DNA from: Clostridia bacterium
GTDB taxonomy: Bacteria > Bacillota > Clostridia > Monoglobales > Monoglobaceae
DNA length: 41,587 bases
Reading direction: 5' to 3'
NCBI GenBank assembly: GCA_017436245.1
Contig: JAFSDN010000078.1
Span: forward strand, 1 to 41,587
The notes under the pieces are model-generated. The model did not search any database. It was not told the DNA's origin and worked only from the letters and a program-made list of their open reading frames with translations. Position numbers and translations under genes: made by a program. Positions 15,198-24,860 of the stretch are shown piece after piece. Each line of letters opens with the position of its first letter. Position 1 is the stretch's first letter.

Positions 15198-15613
15198 CCC
15201 CTTATCCGCTTCTTCATTTTAACAGTCGTACCCACACCGGGTTCCGATTCCACCGCAAGCTCGTCCATAAAGGTCTGCATCACAGTAAATCCCATTCCGC
15301 TCCGCTCATTTTCCGAGCCTGTGGTAAACAAGGGCTGCATTGCCTGTCCGATATTTTCAATCCCGATTCCGCAATCCGTAACCTCAATTTCAAGGATATT
15401 TTCAATTATTCTGCAGGTAATTTTAACCGTTCCCTTCATATCGGGATAACCGTGAACAATCGAATTTGTCACAGCCTCGGAAACTGCTGTTTTGATGTCT
15501 GCAAGCTCCTCAACGCTCAAATCAAGCTGAACCGAAAAAGCCGCAACTGCGGCACGTGCAAAGGCTTCATTACAGCTTTTCGCAGGAATCTCCAGCTTCA
15601 TATAATTTTCCAT
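15194..15613 (-). CDS. spoIIAB: Anti-sigma F factor / serine kinase SpoIIAB
   Basis: 139 residues from the ATG at 15613, which follows GGGAGTG by about 9 nt; the GTG four codons upstream lies inside that site. It is a GHKL ATPase: N box [16 protein letters not shown]1 box [10 protein letters not shown]2 box RSGMGFTVM. SpoIIAB binds and inhibits sigma-F and, with ATP, phosphorylates SpoIIAA. It lies between its substrate and its target in the usual order. The length is close to the Bacillus protein, and nothing key is missing. Confidence 0.95.
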   Translation of the reverse strand: MENYMKLEIPAKSCNEAFARAAVAAFSVQLDLSVEELADIKTAVSEAVTNSIVHGYPDMKGTVKITCRIIENILEIEVTDCGIGIENIGQAMQPLFTTGSENERSGMGFTVMQTFMDELAVESEPGVGTTVKMKKRIRG

Positions 15614-15657
15614 ATGTAAATTCACTCCCTAAAATAAAATTTTTCAGTCACCAATCC

Positions 15658-15966
15658 TCAATGACTGCATTCCATAATTTTTTTCAACCCCGAAATTTCA
15701 AGAATTTTGTCAACCTGCGGCTTTACACGAATTATCATCATTTTTCCGCCCCGTGCCGCAATCTGCTTGTACCGCCCCACAAGAACCCCGATTCCCGAAC
15801 TGTCCATAAATGTCACACCGTCAAAATCCATAACAATATTAACAATATTCTTCATCGCAAGCTCTCGGTCAACGGTCTCACGGAATGTCTGCGCTGAATG
15901 ATGGTCAATTTCGCCGTACATTTTCACAACAAGGGTTGTTCCTATGCTTTCAACTTTGATTTCCAT
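15658..15966 (-). CDS. spoIIAA: Anti-anti-sigma factor SpoIIAA
   Basis: 102 residues, one STAS domain. The phospho-acceptor region is VTFMDSSGIGVLVGRYK, with Ser57 the likely target of SpoIIAB. Unphosphorylated SpoIIAA displaces sigma-F from SpoIIAB; the SpoIIE phosphatase that reactivates it is not in this window (the nearby PP2C-like protein lacks key residues and is not SpoIIE). The start follows AAAGGAGGCGAGC. It is the first gene of the operon. No good sigma-A promoter is seen upstream, in keeping with sigma-H/Spo0A control known in other spore formers. Confidence 0.95.
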   Translation of the reverse strand: MEIKVESIGTTLVVKMYGEIDHHSAQTFRETVDRELAMKNIVNIVMDFDGVTFMDSSGIGVLVGRYKQIAARGGKMMIIRVKPQVDKILEISGLKKIMECSH

Positions 15967-16029
15967 CTGCTCGCCTCCTTTTTATTCTTCCATTCTATAC
16001 CTTCTATTTTTTACATAATTTTCCTTTTT

Positions 16030-16056
16030 TGTTTTTTGTTATCGTATAACAAAAAA
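16030..16056. promoter_or_regulatory. AT-rich perfect palindrome upstream of spoIIAA
   Basis: TTTTTTGTTAT-CGT-ATAACAAAAAA is a perfect 11-bp inverted repeat about 65-90 bp before the spoIIAA start. It could be an operator or a hairpin; it is not a classical terminator on the minus strand because purine-rich sequence follows. Confidence 0.4.
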
Positions 16057-16066
16057 GCACAAAAAA

Positions 16067-16095
16067 ATACAGTCAACAACATTTGTCGACTGTAT
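16067..16095 (-). terminator. Terminator of nadD, with an overlapping Spo0A-box-like sequence
   Basis: Minus strand ATACAGTC ... GACTGTAT then TTTTTT, 24 bp after the nadD stop, a good intrinsic terminator. Plus strand TTTGTCGAC (16082-16090) matches 8 of 9 bases of the Spo0A box TTTGTCGAA, about 115 bp upstream of spoIIAA; this overlap may be chance. Confidence 0.75.
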
Positions 16096-16118
16096 TTGAT
16101 AAAACTTGTTGTTTTCCA

Positions 16119-16742
16119 CTATTTTCTGTGCTTTATAAGCAGCTCCCACACCTTTGGGTGGCACATGTCTTTTGCGCCCTCTTCTCCGGCACGGAGCTTG
16201 TTGCGAATTGCCGAAGAACTGATTCCATCCAAATCCTGCGGTGCAGGAATAATATTAAACCGATTTCTCCGCTCCCAAGCCTCAGGCTTTTCCTTGAGAA
16301 TTGCCATGGGGTCGTCGTCACCACGGGTCACAACGGTGTACGAATATTTATCCGTAAAGGGTATAAACCGATAAGCATTGATATATCCACGCACCCTATC
16401 CGCACCGCCAAGACAGGTGATATGGGCATCGGGATATTTCTCCTGCATATAATTCATGGTCTCTGTGGTATACCAGTTTTCGGGATTTCGACATTCCACA
16501 TCGTCCACCTCCAGCCGTGGGTCATCCTCACACATGGCAGCAAGCATCTTAATCCGCACCCGGTCCGAAAGCGCTTCTTCGGGCATCCCTTTCCGCTCCA
16601 TTTTTGCATATACATAATCATAGGGCGACGGCACAAACACACCTTTATCCGCACCAAGCTGTTCCACAACATAAATAAGCATCTTCTGATGTGCAATTGT
16701 GGGAGGATTAAATGAGCCACCCATTACAACTACTTTTTTCAT
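16119..16742 (-). CDS. nadD: Nicotinate-nucleotide adenylyltransferase (NadD type)
   Basis: 207 residues. The nucleotidyltransferase motif is VVMGGSFNPPTIAHQ, i.e. a T-x-x-H version of the (H/T)xGH signature, and the C-terminal motif DGISSSAIRNKLR corresponds to ISxTxxR. The enzyme joins ATP to nicotinate mononucleotide on the way to NAD. CLGGADRV and the RNRFNIIPAP stretch fit NadD. The start follows AAGGAGTG. It lies 47 nt after a leucine-rich-repeat gene on the same strand, so they may be cotranscribed. The usual neighbours yqeK and obg are absent. Another adenylyltransferase of the family is possible but less likely. Confidence 0.85.
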   Translation of the reverse strand: MKKVVVMGGSFNPPTIAHQKMLIYVVEQLGADKGVFVPSPYDYVYAKMERKGMPEEALSDRVRIKMLAAMCEDDPRLEVDDVECRNPENWYTTETMNYMQEKYPDAHITCLGGADRVRGYINAYRFIPFTDKYSYTVVTRGDDDPMAILKEKPEAWERRNRFNIIPAPQDLDGISSSAIRNKLRAGEEGAKDMCHPKVWELLIKHRK

Positions 16743-16789
16743 AATATTGTCGCACTCCTTTTTTAAAGATGTATATTACAGCTCTGCTC

Positions 16790-17644
16790 TTAGTGCCAGT
16801 TACGTGGACCGTATGGGTCATAGCTTAAATCGTAATCCTTACCGGGCCATTTTTCTCCTCTCTCAATATCACGGGCAGTAGCAATTATCCTGTTTATGTC
16901 AAAGCTGTCATCCTGATTTATACTGTCACATCCCGAAAAAGCTGTTTCTGCTATTTCATTTACATTCCAGACATTCCCGATTCTTTTAAGTTTTTTGCAA
17001 TTTTTAAATGCAGAATCCATTATACAATCAACACCACGCAACAGTTTTACTGATTCAAGATTGCTGCATCCGCAAAATGCGTACTTTCCAATTGTTTTTA
17101 CTCCTTCGGGAATAACAACAGAAGCAATGTCCTTGCGGTTTTCATACTCATAATTCCTTATTTCTGTTGTCCCCTCAGGAATAACCAACTCAATCAGTTT
17201 TTCAGATTGTTTATTTTGGTCATCGGATTCAGGAAAGGGATAACCTATCATGCGCATATGTAAGTCGTCTATTGACGTGGCGTATTCAAGTTTCCATTCC
17301 TTTTCATCTCCGGGATTCGGTTTTGATGCAGGCATCGAAGCCTTTGGCACACAGCTTGTTGCTTTTGTATCTTCCGCAACGCGCCGCCGCTTTGTTGGAT
17401 ATTTTTTCTTTTTGGGTTCAATCTTTTTCGCAGGCATTTCCGTTACATCGGCATTTTTCTTTGCCTTTTTGCTGATGCAAACCAAAGCAACAATACCCGC
17501 CGCCAATCCAACAGGCATAAAAACAAAAAAGGTCAAAACCGAAACAATCCGCCCTGCCGTAGGATTAATCTTTGCAACAAGCATATCAATGCCAAAAAAA
17601 ATCAATCCCATAACAATTATCGTCAGTATTACATCCCACTCCAC
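16790..17644 (-). CDS. Membrane protein with BspA-type leucine-rich repeats
   Basis: 284 residues with a GTG start behind AGAGGTG. Two membrane segments (about 5-23 and 32-57) are followed by a very basic stretch (KKIEPKKKKYPTKRRR) and an unstructured linker. Residues about 145-240 contain BspA/LRR_5 repeats such as LIELVIPEGTTEIRN, VVIPEGVKTIGKYAFCGCSNLESV and DSAFKNCKKLKRIGN. Such repeats form protein-binding surfaces, often in gut Firmicutes; the target here is unknown. The orientation of the repeats relative to the membrane cannot be fixed, though the basic stretch suggests that side is cytoplasmic. It has its own consensus promoter. Confidence 0.75.
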   Translation of the reverse strand: MEWDVILTIIVMGLIFFGIDMLVAKINPTAGRIVSVLTFFVFMPVGLAAGIVALVCISKKAKKNADVTEMPAKKIEPKKKKYPTKRRRVAEDTKATSCVPKASMPASKPNPGDEKEWKLEYATSIDDLHMRMIGYPFPESDDQNKQSEKLIELVIPEGTTEIRNYEYENRKDIASVVIPEGVKTIGKYAFCGCSNLESVKLLRGVDCIMDSAFKNCKKLKRIGNVWNVNEIAETAFSGCDSINQDDSFDINRIIATARDIERGEKWPGKDYDLSYDPYGPRNWH

Positions 17645-17664
17645 AACAAATCACCTCTCGTTTC

Positions 17665-17693
17665 ATAATAACATACGGATCATCATTTGTCAA
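17665..17693 (-). promoter_or_regulatory. Sigma-A promoter of the leucine-rich-repeat gene
   Basis: Minus strand TTGACA (17693-17688), 17-bp spacer, TATTAT (17670-17665), 20 nt before the GTG start. Confidence 0.7.
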
Positions 17694-17716
17694 ACAGCCA
17701 AAAAGCATTAAACAAA

Positions 17717-17738
17717 CGGCACGGTGAACACCGTGCCG
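17717..17738 (-). terminator. Rho-independent terminator of valS
   Basis: CGGCACGGTG-TT-CACCGTGCCG, a perfect 10-bp stem with a 2-nt loop as drawn, followed by TTTGTTTAA on the minus strand, 8 bp after the valS stop. It closes the synthetase operon. Confidence 0.8.
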
Positions 17739-17746
17739 CACATTAA

Positions 17747-20374
17747 TTATTGCATTTTTGCAAGACTTTCAAGAACCTTTTCAAGCATTGCCTTATATTT
17801 TTCGCCCTTTTGGCGTTCTTCTTCAACAACGGCAGCCGGAGCCTTGTCCGTAAAGCCCTTGTTTGAGAGCTTTCCTTCAACACGCTTGATTTCGCCCTCT
17901 AATTTTGCTTTTTCCTTTGTGAGACGTTCAATTTCCTTTTCCTTGTCAACAAGCTCGTCAAGGGGAAGGAGAATTTCAGCCTTGGGGTTAACAACCGAAA
18001 CAACATTTTCAGGAATACCTGCCTTGTGGGCACGAATATCCACCTCGGATGCCGATGCCAGCTTTTCAAGGAATGCTGTTGCCTGTGTGAAAAGACCTTC
18101 TGCCTCGGTCACAACAAAGAGCTTAACCTTTTTTGAGGGAGGAACGTTCATTTCGTTCTTCACGTTTCTGACGCCCTTGATTGCCTCCATTATAACCGTC
18201 ATATCCTGTTCGGCTTCAACATTAACCAATGCTTCATTATACTTTGGCCATTCTGAAATCATGATGCTCTCGCCCTCATGAGGAAGTGCCTGCCAGATTT
18301 CTTCGGTAATGAAAGGCATAAAGGGATGGAGCAGCTTCAATGTGTTTGACAGCACATAGGTGAGAACCTTTTGTGCGGTTTCGTTGCTGTCACCCGTTTC
18401 GCTGAATCTGGGCTTAACAAGCTCAATGTACCAGTCGCAGAATTCATCCCAGATGAAGTCATAGAGCTTTTGAACAGCAATACCAAGCTCATACTTGTCA
18501 AGATTTTCGGTCACTTCACGCACAAGCTCATTATACTTGTGAAGAATCCACTTGTCTTCAATATGGAGCTTTGAAAGGTCAGGAAGCTCGTTTTTGTCGA
18601 TTGAAAGATTCATCATAACAAAACGTGATGCATTCCATATCTTGTTTGCAAAGTTACGGCTTGCTTCAACTCTTTCCATATAGAATCTCATATCATTGCC
18701 GGGTGAGTTACCTGTTGCAAGAGTGAATCTGAGAGCATCTGCACCGTACTGTTCAACAATTTCAAGGGGGTCAATACCGTTACCCAGAGACTTTGACATT
18801 TTTCTGCCCTGACTGTCACGAACAAGACCGTGAATGTAAACATGCTTAAACGGCTCCTTGCCAATATGTTCAAGACCCGAGAAAATCATACGGGCAACCC
18901 AGAAGAAGATTATGTCATAACCCGTAACAAGAACCGATGTGGGATAGAAATAATCCAGGTCCTCGGTTTTTTCAGGCCAACCAAGAGTTGAGAAAGGCCA
19001 GAGAGCAGAGCTGAACCATGTGTCAAGCACATCGTCCTCCTGCTTTACAGCCCCGCCACACTTTGGACAGGTATCAATATCTGTTTTGGAAACTGTCATT
19101 TCGCCACAATCCTGACAATAGAAGGCAGGAATTCTGTGACCCCACCAAAGCTGACGTGAAATACACCAGTCATGAACATTTTCCATCCAGTTCATATATG
19201 TTTTTGAGAATCTTTCAGGGATAAACGAAACATCGCCCTTCTTCACAACCTCAACAGCAGGCTTTGCAAGGGGTTCCATCTTCACAAACCACTGATTTGA
19301 TGTGATTGGTTCAACGGTTGTTCCGCAACGGTAGCACTGACCAACATTGTGCGTATGTTCTTCAATCTTCACAAGAAGACCAAGCTCATCAAGGTCGGCA
19401 ATCATAGCCTTTCGTGCCTCATATCTGTCCATACCCTGATATTTGCCGCCATATGCGTTGATTGTTGCATCATCGTTAAGTACCTTTATCTGTTCAAGAT
19501 TATGTCTGAGACCAACCTCAAAGTCGTTGGGGTCGTGTGCAGGGGTAATCTTCACGCAGCCTGTTCCAAACTCCTTGTCAACATATTCATCGGCAATAAC
19601 AGGAATTTCTCTGCCAACAAGAGGAAGAACAAGTGTTTTGCCAACAAGGTCCTTATATCTCTCGTCCTCGGGATTAACTGCAACTGCAGTATCGCCAAGA
19701 AGTGTTTCAGGACGTGTTGTTGCAATAATCACAAACTGATCGCTGTCCTTCACGGGATACTTGATGTGCCAGAAATTGCCTGCCTGTTCAGCATATTCAA
19801 CTTCGGCATCAGAAAGTGCAGTTGTACAGCAGGGGCACCAGTTGATGATACGGTTACCACGATATATGAGACCCTTGTTATAGAGATTTACAAACACTTC
19901 ACGAACAGCCTTTGAACAGCCCTCGTCCATTGTGAAGCGTTCACGGTCCCAGTCGCAGGAACAACCCAGCTTCTTTATCTGATTAATGATTCTGTTGCCA
20001 AACTTTTCCTTCCAGTCCCAAACCAGCTTCAGGAATTCTTCTCTGCCAAGGTCGTGTCGTGTGAGACCTTTTTCCTTGCGTAGATTTTCCTCAACCTTAA
20101 TCTGAGTTGCAATACCTGCATGGTCGGTACCGGGAAGCCACAAAGCCGCATAGCCCTGCATTCTTTTTGCTCTTATAATAATATCCTGAAAGGTTTCATC
20201 AAGGGCATGACCCATGTGAAGCTGACCCGTTACATTTGGGGGTGGAATTACAATTGTGAACGGTTCCTTGTTTTTGTCCACCTTGGTGTGGAAGTAGCCT
20301 TTGTTAACCCAATTACTGTATATACGATCCTCAACCGCTTTGGGGTCGTATACCTTTGACAATTCTTCTGCCAT
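17747..20374 (-). CDS. valS: Valyl-tRNA synthetase
   Basis: 875 residues from the ATG at 20374, which has AGGAG 8 nt upstream; the GTG nine bases earlier lies within that site. Class I synthetase: [15 protein letters not shown] (HIGH variant HMGH at 53-56), [12 protein letters not shown] (KMSKS), editing-domain region with [19 protein letters not shown], and a C-terminal coiled coil that contacts tRNA. A zinc-knuckle-like [22 protein letters not shown] is present. It charges tRNA-Val and clears mischarged Thr. It lies 15 nt after tyrS and ends the operon. No T-box is seen before it. Confidence 0.97.
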   Translation of the reverse strand: MAEELSKVYDPKAVEDRIYSNWVNKGYFHTKVDKNKEPFTIVIPPPNVTGQLHMGHALDETFQDIIIRAKRMQGYAALWLPGTDHAGIATQIKVEENLRKEKGLTRHDLGREEFLKLVWDWKEKFGNRIINQIKKLGCSCDWDRERFTMDEGCSKAVREVFVNLYNKGLIYRGNRIINWCPCCTTALSDAEVEYAEQAGNFWHIKYPVKDSDQFVIIATTRPETLLGDTAVAVNPEDERYKDLVGKTLVLPLVGREIPVIADEYVDKEFGTGCVKITPAHDPNDFEVGLRHNLEQIKVLNDDATINAYGGKYQGMDRYEARKAMIADLDELGLLVKIEEHTHNVGQCYRCGTTVEPITSNQWFVKMEPLAKPAVEVVKKGDVSFIPERFSKTYMNWMENVHDWCISRQLWWGHRIPAFYCQDCGEMTVSKTDIDTCPKCGGAVKQEDDVLDTWFSSALWPFSTLGWPEKTEDLDYFYPTSVLVTGYDIIFFWVARMIFSGLEHIGKEPFKHVYIHGLVRDSQGRKMSKSLGNGIDPLEIVEQYGADALRFTLATGNSPGNDMRFYMERVEASRNFANKIWNASRFVMMNLSIDKNELPDLSKLHIEDKWILHKYNELVREVTENLDKYELGIAVQKLYDFIWDEFCDWYIELVKPRFSETGDSNETAQKVLTYVLSNTLKLLHPFMPFITEEIWQALPHEGESIMISEWPKYNEALVNVEAEQDMTVIMEAIKGVRNVKNEMNVPPSKKVKLFVVTEAEGLFTQATAFLEKLASASEVDIRAHKAGIPENVVSVVNPKAEILLPLDELVDKEKEIERLTKEKAKLEGEIKRVEGKLSNKGFTDKAPAAVVEEERQKGEKYKAMLEKVLESLAKMQ

Positions 20375-20388
20375 TTTTTTCACTCCTT

Positions 20389-21615
20389 TTACGCAATGGT
20401 AATCTTTAGGAATACCTTTTTACCCTTTTTAATAACAATCTTGCCATCATTGAAGATTGATTTTTCAACATTATACATAACATCGCCGATTTTGTTGCCG
20501 TCAATGCTGACACCGCCCTGCTGAACAAGACGTCTTGCCTCACCCTTTGACGGAGCAAGACCGCTCTTCACCATAAGGTCAAGAATGTTTATACCGTTTT
20601 CGCTATCCGCAGCTTCCATTTCATATGTTGGCATATTGCTGTCGTCACTGCCTGCACCAAAAACAGCCTTTGCCGCATCGTCAGCCTTCTTTGCCTCCTC
20701 TTCGCCATGTACCATCTTTGTAACCTCGTATGCAAGACGGCACTTAACAGCGTTCAACTCCTGACCTTCCAGCTTTTCGTACTCATAAATTTCTTCCATC
20801 GGAACAAAGGTAACCAGCTTGAGCAGTCTGATAACATCCTTGTCATCAACGTTTCTCCAGTACTGATAAAAGTCATAAGGCGTAACCTTTTCGGGGTCAA
20901 GCCAGAGGGCACCCTTTTCGGTCTTACCCATCTTTTTGCCTTCCGAGGTTGTGAGAAGGGTAAAGGTCATACCGTAAGCATCCTTACCGTCCTTACGGCG
21001 AATAAGCTCAATACCTCCGATGATGTTTGACCACTGGTCGTCACCGCCAAATTCCATAATACAGCCGTAATCCTTGTGGAGCTTATAAAAGTCATAGCCC
21101 TGCATCAGCATATAGTTGAATTCAAGGAAGGAAAGACCTCTTTCCATTCTTGCCTTGAAGCATTCAGCCGAGAGCATTCTGTTAACCGAGAAGTGAACAC
21201 CAACCTCACGGAGGAAGTCAACATAATTAAGGTCAAGAAGCCAGTCAGCATTGTTAACCATCAGCGCCTTGCCGTCAGAGAAGTCAATAAACTTTGACAT
21301 CTGCTCCTTAAAGCGGTCAGCATTGTACTGAATTGTCTCCTTTGTAATCATGGGACGCATATCGGTCTTGCCCGTGGGGTCGCCAACCATTGTTGTTCCG
21401 CCGCCAAGAAGAATTATGGGGCGGTGTCCGGCATTTTGCATATGCTTCATTACAACAAGCTGCATAAAGTGACCGATGTGAAGGCTGTCAGCCGTGGGGT
21501 CAAATCCGATATAGAAGGTAATCTTTTCTTCCGCAAGGAGCTTTTTTATTTCCTCCTCATGTGTCATCTGGGCAATAAGCCCACGTTCTTTAAGTACATC
21601 AAAAACATTTTTCAT
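20389..21615 (-). CDS. tyrS: Tyrosyl-tRNA synthetase
   Basis: 408 residues. Class I motifs: [19 protein letters not shown] (HIGH at 46-49) and [12 protein letters not shown] (KMSKS equivalent). The [18 protein letters not shown] region and the [18 protein letters not shown] motif are typical of bacterial TyrRS. A C-terminal S4-like RNA-binding domain is visible ([23 protein letters not shown]). It lies 7 nt after the DUF4340 gene and 15 nt before valS. Regulation by a T-box, common for tyrS in Firmicutes, is not apparent. Confidence 0.97.
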   Translation of the reverse strand: MKNVFDVLKERGLIAQMTHEEEIKKLLAEEKITFYIGFDPTADSLHIGHFMQLVVMKHMQNAGHRPIILLGGGTTMVGDPTGKTDMRPMITKETIQYNADRFKEQMSKFIDFSDGKALMVNNADWLLDLNYVDFLREVGVHFSVNRMLSAECFKARMERGLSFLEFNYMLMQGYDFYKLHKDYGCIMEFGGDDQWSNIIGGIELIRRKDGKDAYGMTFTLLTTSEGKKMGKTEKGALWLDPEKVTPYDFYQYWRNVDDKDVIRLLKLVTFVPMEEIYEYEKLEGQELNAVKCRLAYEVTKMVHGEEEAKKADDAAKAVFGAGSDDSNMPTYEMEAADSENGINILDLMVKSGLAPSKGEARRLVQQGGVSIDGNKIGDVMYNVEKSIFNDGKIVIKKGKKVFLKITIA

Positions 21616-21622
21616 TTGAGAT

Positions 21623-22990
21623 TTATCCTTTCTCTCCCTTTTTCAAGGGATTTTTACTTGCGGCATCCAGCGCATTAACAAAACTGTCAACCGCAGCTTT
21701 ATCAACAGCAAACTTTGCTGTACCATCTGCAAACATAGCATAATCTTTGTCGGTTGCCGACACAAAAACCAGCCTTTGTCCGGAATAACCGTTTCCGTAG
21801 GTAATATCAATTCTGATTTCGTCAGTATTTTCGGGAACTGTCAAAAGCTCGCCCTTCAGCTTTATTTCATCAAGCATCCGAACCAAATCCGCAAAATTTT
21901 CCTCGGTGGTGGGACTGTCATTTACAAAATACAGATTGTTTTCACCGTCTGCGGCTCTTCTGCTTGAAACTGTATAAGCAACATCCCCCGATGTTACGGT
22001 AATGCTGCTGACCTTTTCGGGCTCTGATACAAGTATTCCCGTATCAAGAATGTAAAAGGGTTCTGTTTTCAAAAAGCCGAGCTTTGCGGCATTAATCATA
22101 AAGATTCCATCTGTATTTTTCAGCATACCGTACACAAGTCCGTTTTCGTTCTTGCCAAGATAAAGCACCTCGGCTCTTGTTCCCCATTTAAAGCTCAGCT
22201 CCGCCCTTGACTCTCTGTCAAGACCGTATACTGAAAGCTCATTTTCCGGATTGCTCACATACTTCTCTGCAAGCAATACCGGAATGTTCACCGCAATTTG
22301 TTGTTCAAACAAATGGTCATCCACATCTTCATTATACGGCTCCACCATAACATACGAGGTTCTTTTGCCCTTTGAAAGTTCATTGGCATCTTTCATTCTT
22401 ACCACGGTTTTTTTCTTGTCATAATCAAGATAACTGTAATAAGTCAGCGCTTCATCACTTTCGGTCAAGCCGTCAAACAGGAATTTGTACCTGAGATTTT
22501 CCAGCTTTGCCACAAGAATGTCACGCAAGGACAAATGCGCAGCAAAAATTTCATCACCGTCCGAAATATTCAGAGCACATTTTTCCTTGTTCAGCACCGC
22601 AAATTCAAATTTGTGTACACTTCCGTCACTTAAAGCAACGGTGACAGTTTGCTTCGGCATCTTCAAAAATTCGGCTTTGCTTATTCCCGAATCAACATCA
22701 AGGACAGAAATCACCGAAACATTTCCAAGAAGCTCCTGCACCTTCTGCTGATTCAAAGCGTTGGTTTTGTCATCCTTTACTTGCCATTCGTCACCCGACT
22801 TTTCAAGGGCAAATCCATTTTCGCCATCTTCCACGGTATATCCCACAATGTCCGAAACACGGCATTCAAACACATCCTTATATGCCACCACCGCGTTTTC
22901 CCGACCGCTCAGAGCAAAGAAAACACACAAACCGCTGACAATTACCAAAATAAGAATTACAGAAAAAATTACAGCCTTACGATTTTTCAT
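21623..22990 (-). CDS. Membrane-anchored DUF4340-domain protein
   Basis: 455 residues from the ATG at 22990, supported by AGGAG 8 nt upstream. One N-terminal membrane anchor ([21 protein letters not shown]), then a mostly beta, extracellular region with DUF4340-like repeats such as [24 protein letters not shown] and [18 protein letters not shown]. Some DUF4340 proteins are linked to gliding-type ABC auxiliary components, but no ABC genes are next to this one. It is embedded between aspS and tyrS on the same strand with gaps of 83 and 7 nt, so it is expressed with the synthetases. Function unknown. Confidence 0.7.
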   Translation of the reverse strand: MKNRKAVIFSVILILVIVSGLCVFFALSGRENAVVAYKDVFECRVSDIVGYTVEDGENGFALEKSGDEWQVKDDKTNALNQQKVQELLGNVSVISVLDVDSGISKAEFLKMPKQTVTVALSDGSVHKFEFAVLNKEKCALNISDGDEIFAAHLSLRDILVAKLENLRYKFLFDGLTESDEALTYYSYLDYDKKKTVVRMKDANELSKGKRTSYVMVEPYNEDVDDHLFEQQIAVNIPVLLAEKYVSNPENELSVYGLDRESRAELSFKWGTRAEVLYLGKNENGLVYGMLKNTDGIFMINAAKLGFLKTEPFYILDTGILVSEPEKVSSITVTSGDVAYTVSSRRAADGENNLYFVNDSPTTEENFADLVRMLDEIKLKGELLTVPENTDEIRIDITYGNGYSGQRLVFVSATDKDYAMFADGTAKFAVDKAAVDSFVNALDAASKNPLKKGEKG

Positions 22991-23073
22991 AATATCGTCT
23001 CCTGTCCCGGAAAACAATCCCGTAAAGAAATTATTTTCCGCAAGGTTTATACGCAAATCAATAATGCCAAAAC

Positions 23074-24849
23074 TTATTTTTCCTCAGCAATATCAATTTT
23101 AATGCTTAGTTCTCTGAGCTGAGCTTCGTCAACCACATCGGGCGAATTGGACATAAGCTCGGATGCATTCTGAACCTTGGGAAACGCCACAACATCACGA
23201 AGGCTGTCTGCTCCGCACATAATCATTGCAATTCTGTCAAGGCCGATGCCCATACCGCCGTGAGGTGCCGCACCGTACTTATATGCCTCAACCAAAAATC
23301 CGAATTTTGCCGCAATTTCTTCTTCGCTGAGACCAAGAGCCTTGAACATCTTCTGCTGAAGCTCATAGTCATTAATACGGATTGAACCGCTTGAAAGCTC
23401 CGTGCCGTTGAGAACAAGGTCATACGCCTTTGCCGTAACCTTTTCGGGAGCCGATTCAAGATACTGAATACACTCATCCTGCGGCATTGTAAAGGGGTGA
23501 TGCATGGCAACATAAGTTTTTGAATCTTCATCATATTCAAAGAAGGGGAACTCCGTAACCCAAAGGAAGTTGAAGCCTTCACCGATAATATCAAGTTGTT
23601 TTGCAACCTTGCATCTCAAAGAGCCCAGGGTTGAGAGAGTTGTGCTGTTCTTGTCTGCAACAATAAATACAACATCGCCCTTCTCCGCTCCGCATCTTTC
23701 AATGATTGACTCCAGCTCACCCTCTGCCATAAACTTTCCGAATGAGCAAGTGGGAGTATCTTCAATCCATCTGATATAAGCCAGTCCCTTTGCACCAATA
23801 CCGCGAACATATTCCGTGAGCTTGTCAATTTCTTTTCTTGTGAGTGTTTCAGCCGCATTTTTTGCACAGATTGCACGAACACTTCCACCGTCGGCAATTG
23901 CAGAAGCAAACACACCAAAACCGCTGTCCTTAACAAGGTCTGAAAGGTCGGTGATTTCCATACCAAAACGTGTGTCGGGCTTATCCGAGCCATAGCGTTC
24001 CATAGCTTCCTTATAGGTAAGCCTTGGAAGCGGTGTGGGAATGTCCACATCAAGAACATCCTTGAAGAGTCTCTTCACAAAGCCTTCACCCATTTCAAGA
24101 ATATCCTCCACATCAACAAAGGACATTTCAAGGTCAATCTGAGTAAATTCGGGCTGACGGTCAGCACGGAGGTCCTCGTCACGGAAGCAACGTGCAAGCT
24201 GAATGTATCTGTCAAATCCCGAAATCATAAGAAGCTGTTTGTAAATCTGAGGCGACTGGGGAAGGGCATAGAACTTTCCGCCGTGAATACGTGACGGAAT
24301 GATGTAGTCACGTGCGCCCTCAGGAGTTGACTTTATCATCATAGGTGTTTCAATTTCAATAAAGCCGTTTTCTTCAAAATAATCTCTTGCACTCTTTGCA
24401 ATTTTGCTTCTTTTTATAATATTATCCTGAAGAGGGCCCCGTCTCAAATCAAGATAACGGTACTTGAGGCGAAGCTCTTCGTTTACGTTTGTCTTGTCGG
24501 TGATTTCAAAGGGGGGCGTTTGTGCCTTTGCAAGAATTCTCAGGTCATCAACAAAAATCTCGATATTACCCGTCTTAATTGCATCATTCTTGCTCTCTCT
24601 TTCTCTCACAACACCCTTTGCCATAAGCACATATTCGCTGTGGCAGGATGCGGCTTTTTCAAAAACCTCCTTGTCGGTTGTTTCGTCAAAAGCAAGCTGA
24701 ACAATGCCCGTTCTGTCACGCAGGTCAATAAAAATCAATGTTCCCATATCACGGATTTTCTGAACATAGCCGCCAACAACAACAGTTTTGCCAATGCCTT
24801 CGGTCTCACCGCAATAATTGGTTCTTTTGAGTCCTTTCATTGTATCCAT
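23074..24849 (-). CDS. aspS: Aspartyl-tRNA synthetase (bacterial type)
   Basis: 591 residues, the usual length of bacterial-type AspRS. Order: OB-fold anticodon-binding domain (VVVGGYVQKIRDMGTLIFIDLRDRTG), class II catalytic core with motif 2 (QLARCFRDEDLRADRQPEFTQ), the GAD insertion domain, and motif 3 (YGAAPHGGMGIGLDRIAM). It charges tRNA-Asp; whether it also charges tRNA-Asn for amidation by GatCAB depends on fine residues I did not resolve. The start follows GGAGAGAG. It lies 11 nt after hisS, an arrangement known from many Firmicutes. Confidence 0.97.
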   Translation of the reverse strand: MDTMKGLKRTNYCGETEGIGKTVVVGGYVQKIRDMGTLIFIDLRDRTGIVQLAFDETTDKEVFEKAASCHSEYVLMAKGVVRERESKNDAIKTGNIEIFVDDLRILAKAQTPPFEITDKTNVNEELRLKYRYLDLRRGPLQDNIIKRSKIAKSARDYFEENGFIEIETPMMIKSTPEGARDYIIPSRIHGGKFYALPQSPQIYKQLLMISGFDRYIQLARCFRDEDLRADRQPEFTQIDLEMSFVDVEDILEMGEGFVKRLFKDVLDVDIPTPLPRLTYKEAMERYGSDKPDTRFGMEITDLSDLVKDSGFGVFASAIADGGSVRAICAKNAAETLTRKEIDKLTEYVRGIGAKGLAYIRWIEDTPTCSFGKFMAEGELESIIERCGAEKGDVVFIVADKNSTTLSTLGSLRCKVAKQLDIIGEGFNFLWVTEFPFFEYDEDSKTYVAMHHPFTMPQDECIQYLESAPEKVTAKAYDLVLNGTELSSGSIRINDYELQQKMFKALGLSEEEIAAKFGFLVEAYKYGAAPHGGMGIGLDRIAMIMCGADSLRDVVAFPKVQNASELMSNSPDVVDEAQLRELSIKIDIAEEK

Positions 24850-24860
24850 AAGTCTCTCTC

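Noticed and set aside
19349-19915. 188-aa plus ORF opposite valS
   Set aside because: Shadow of valS; no supporting signals.
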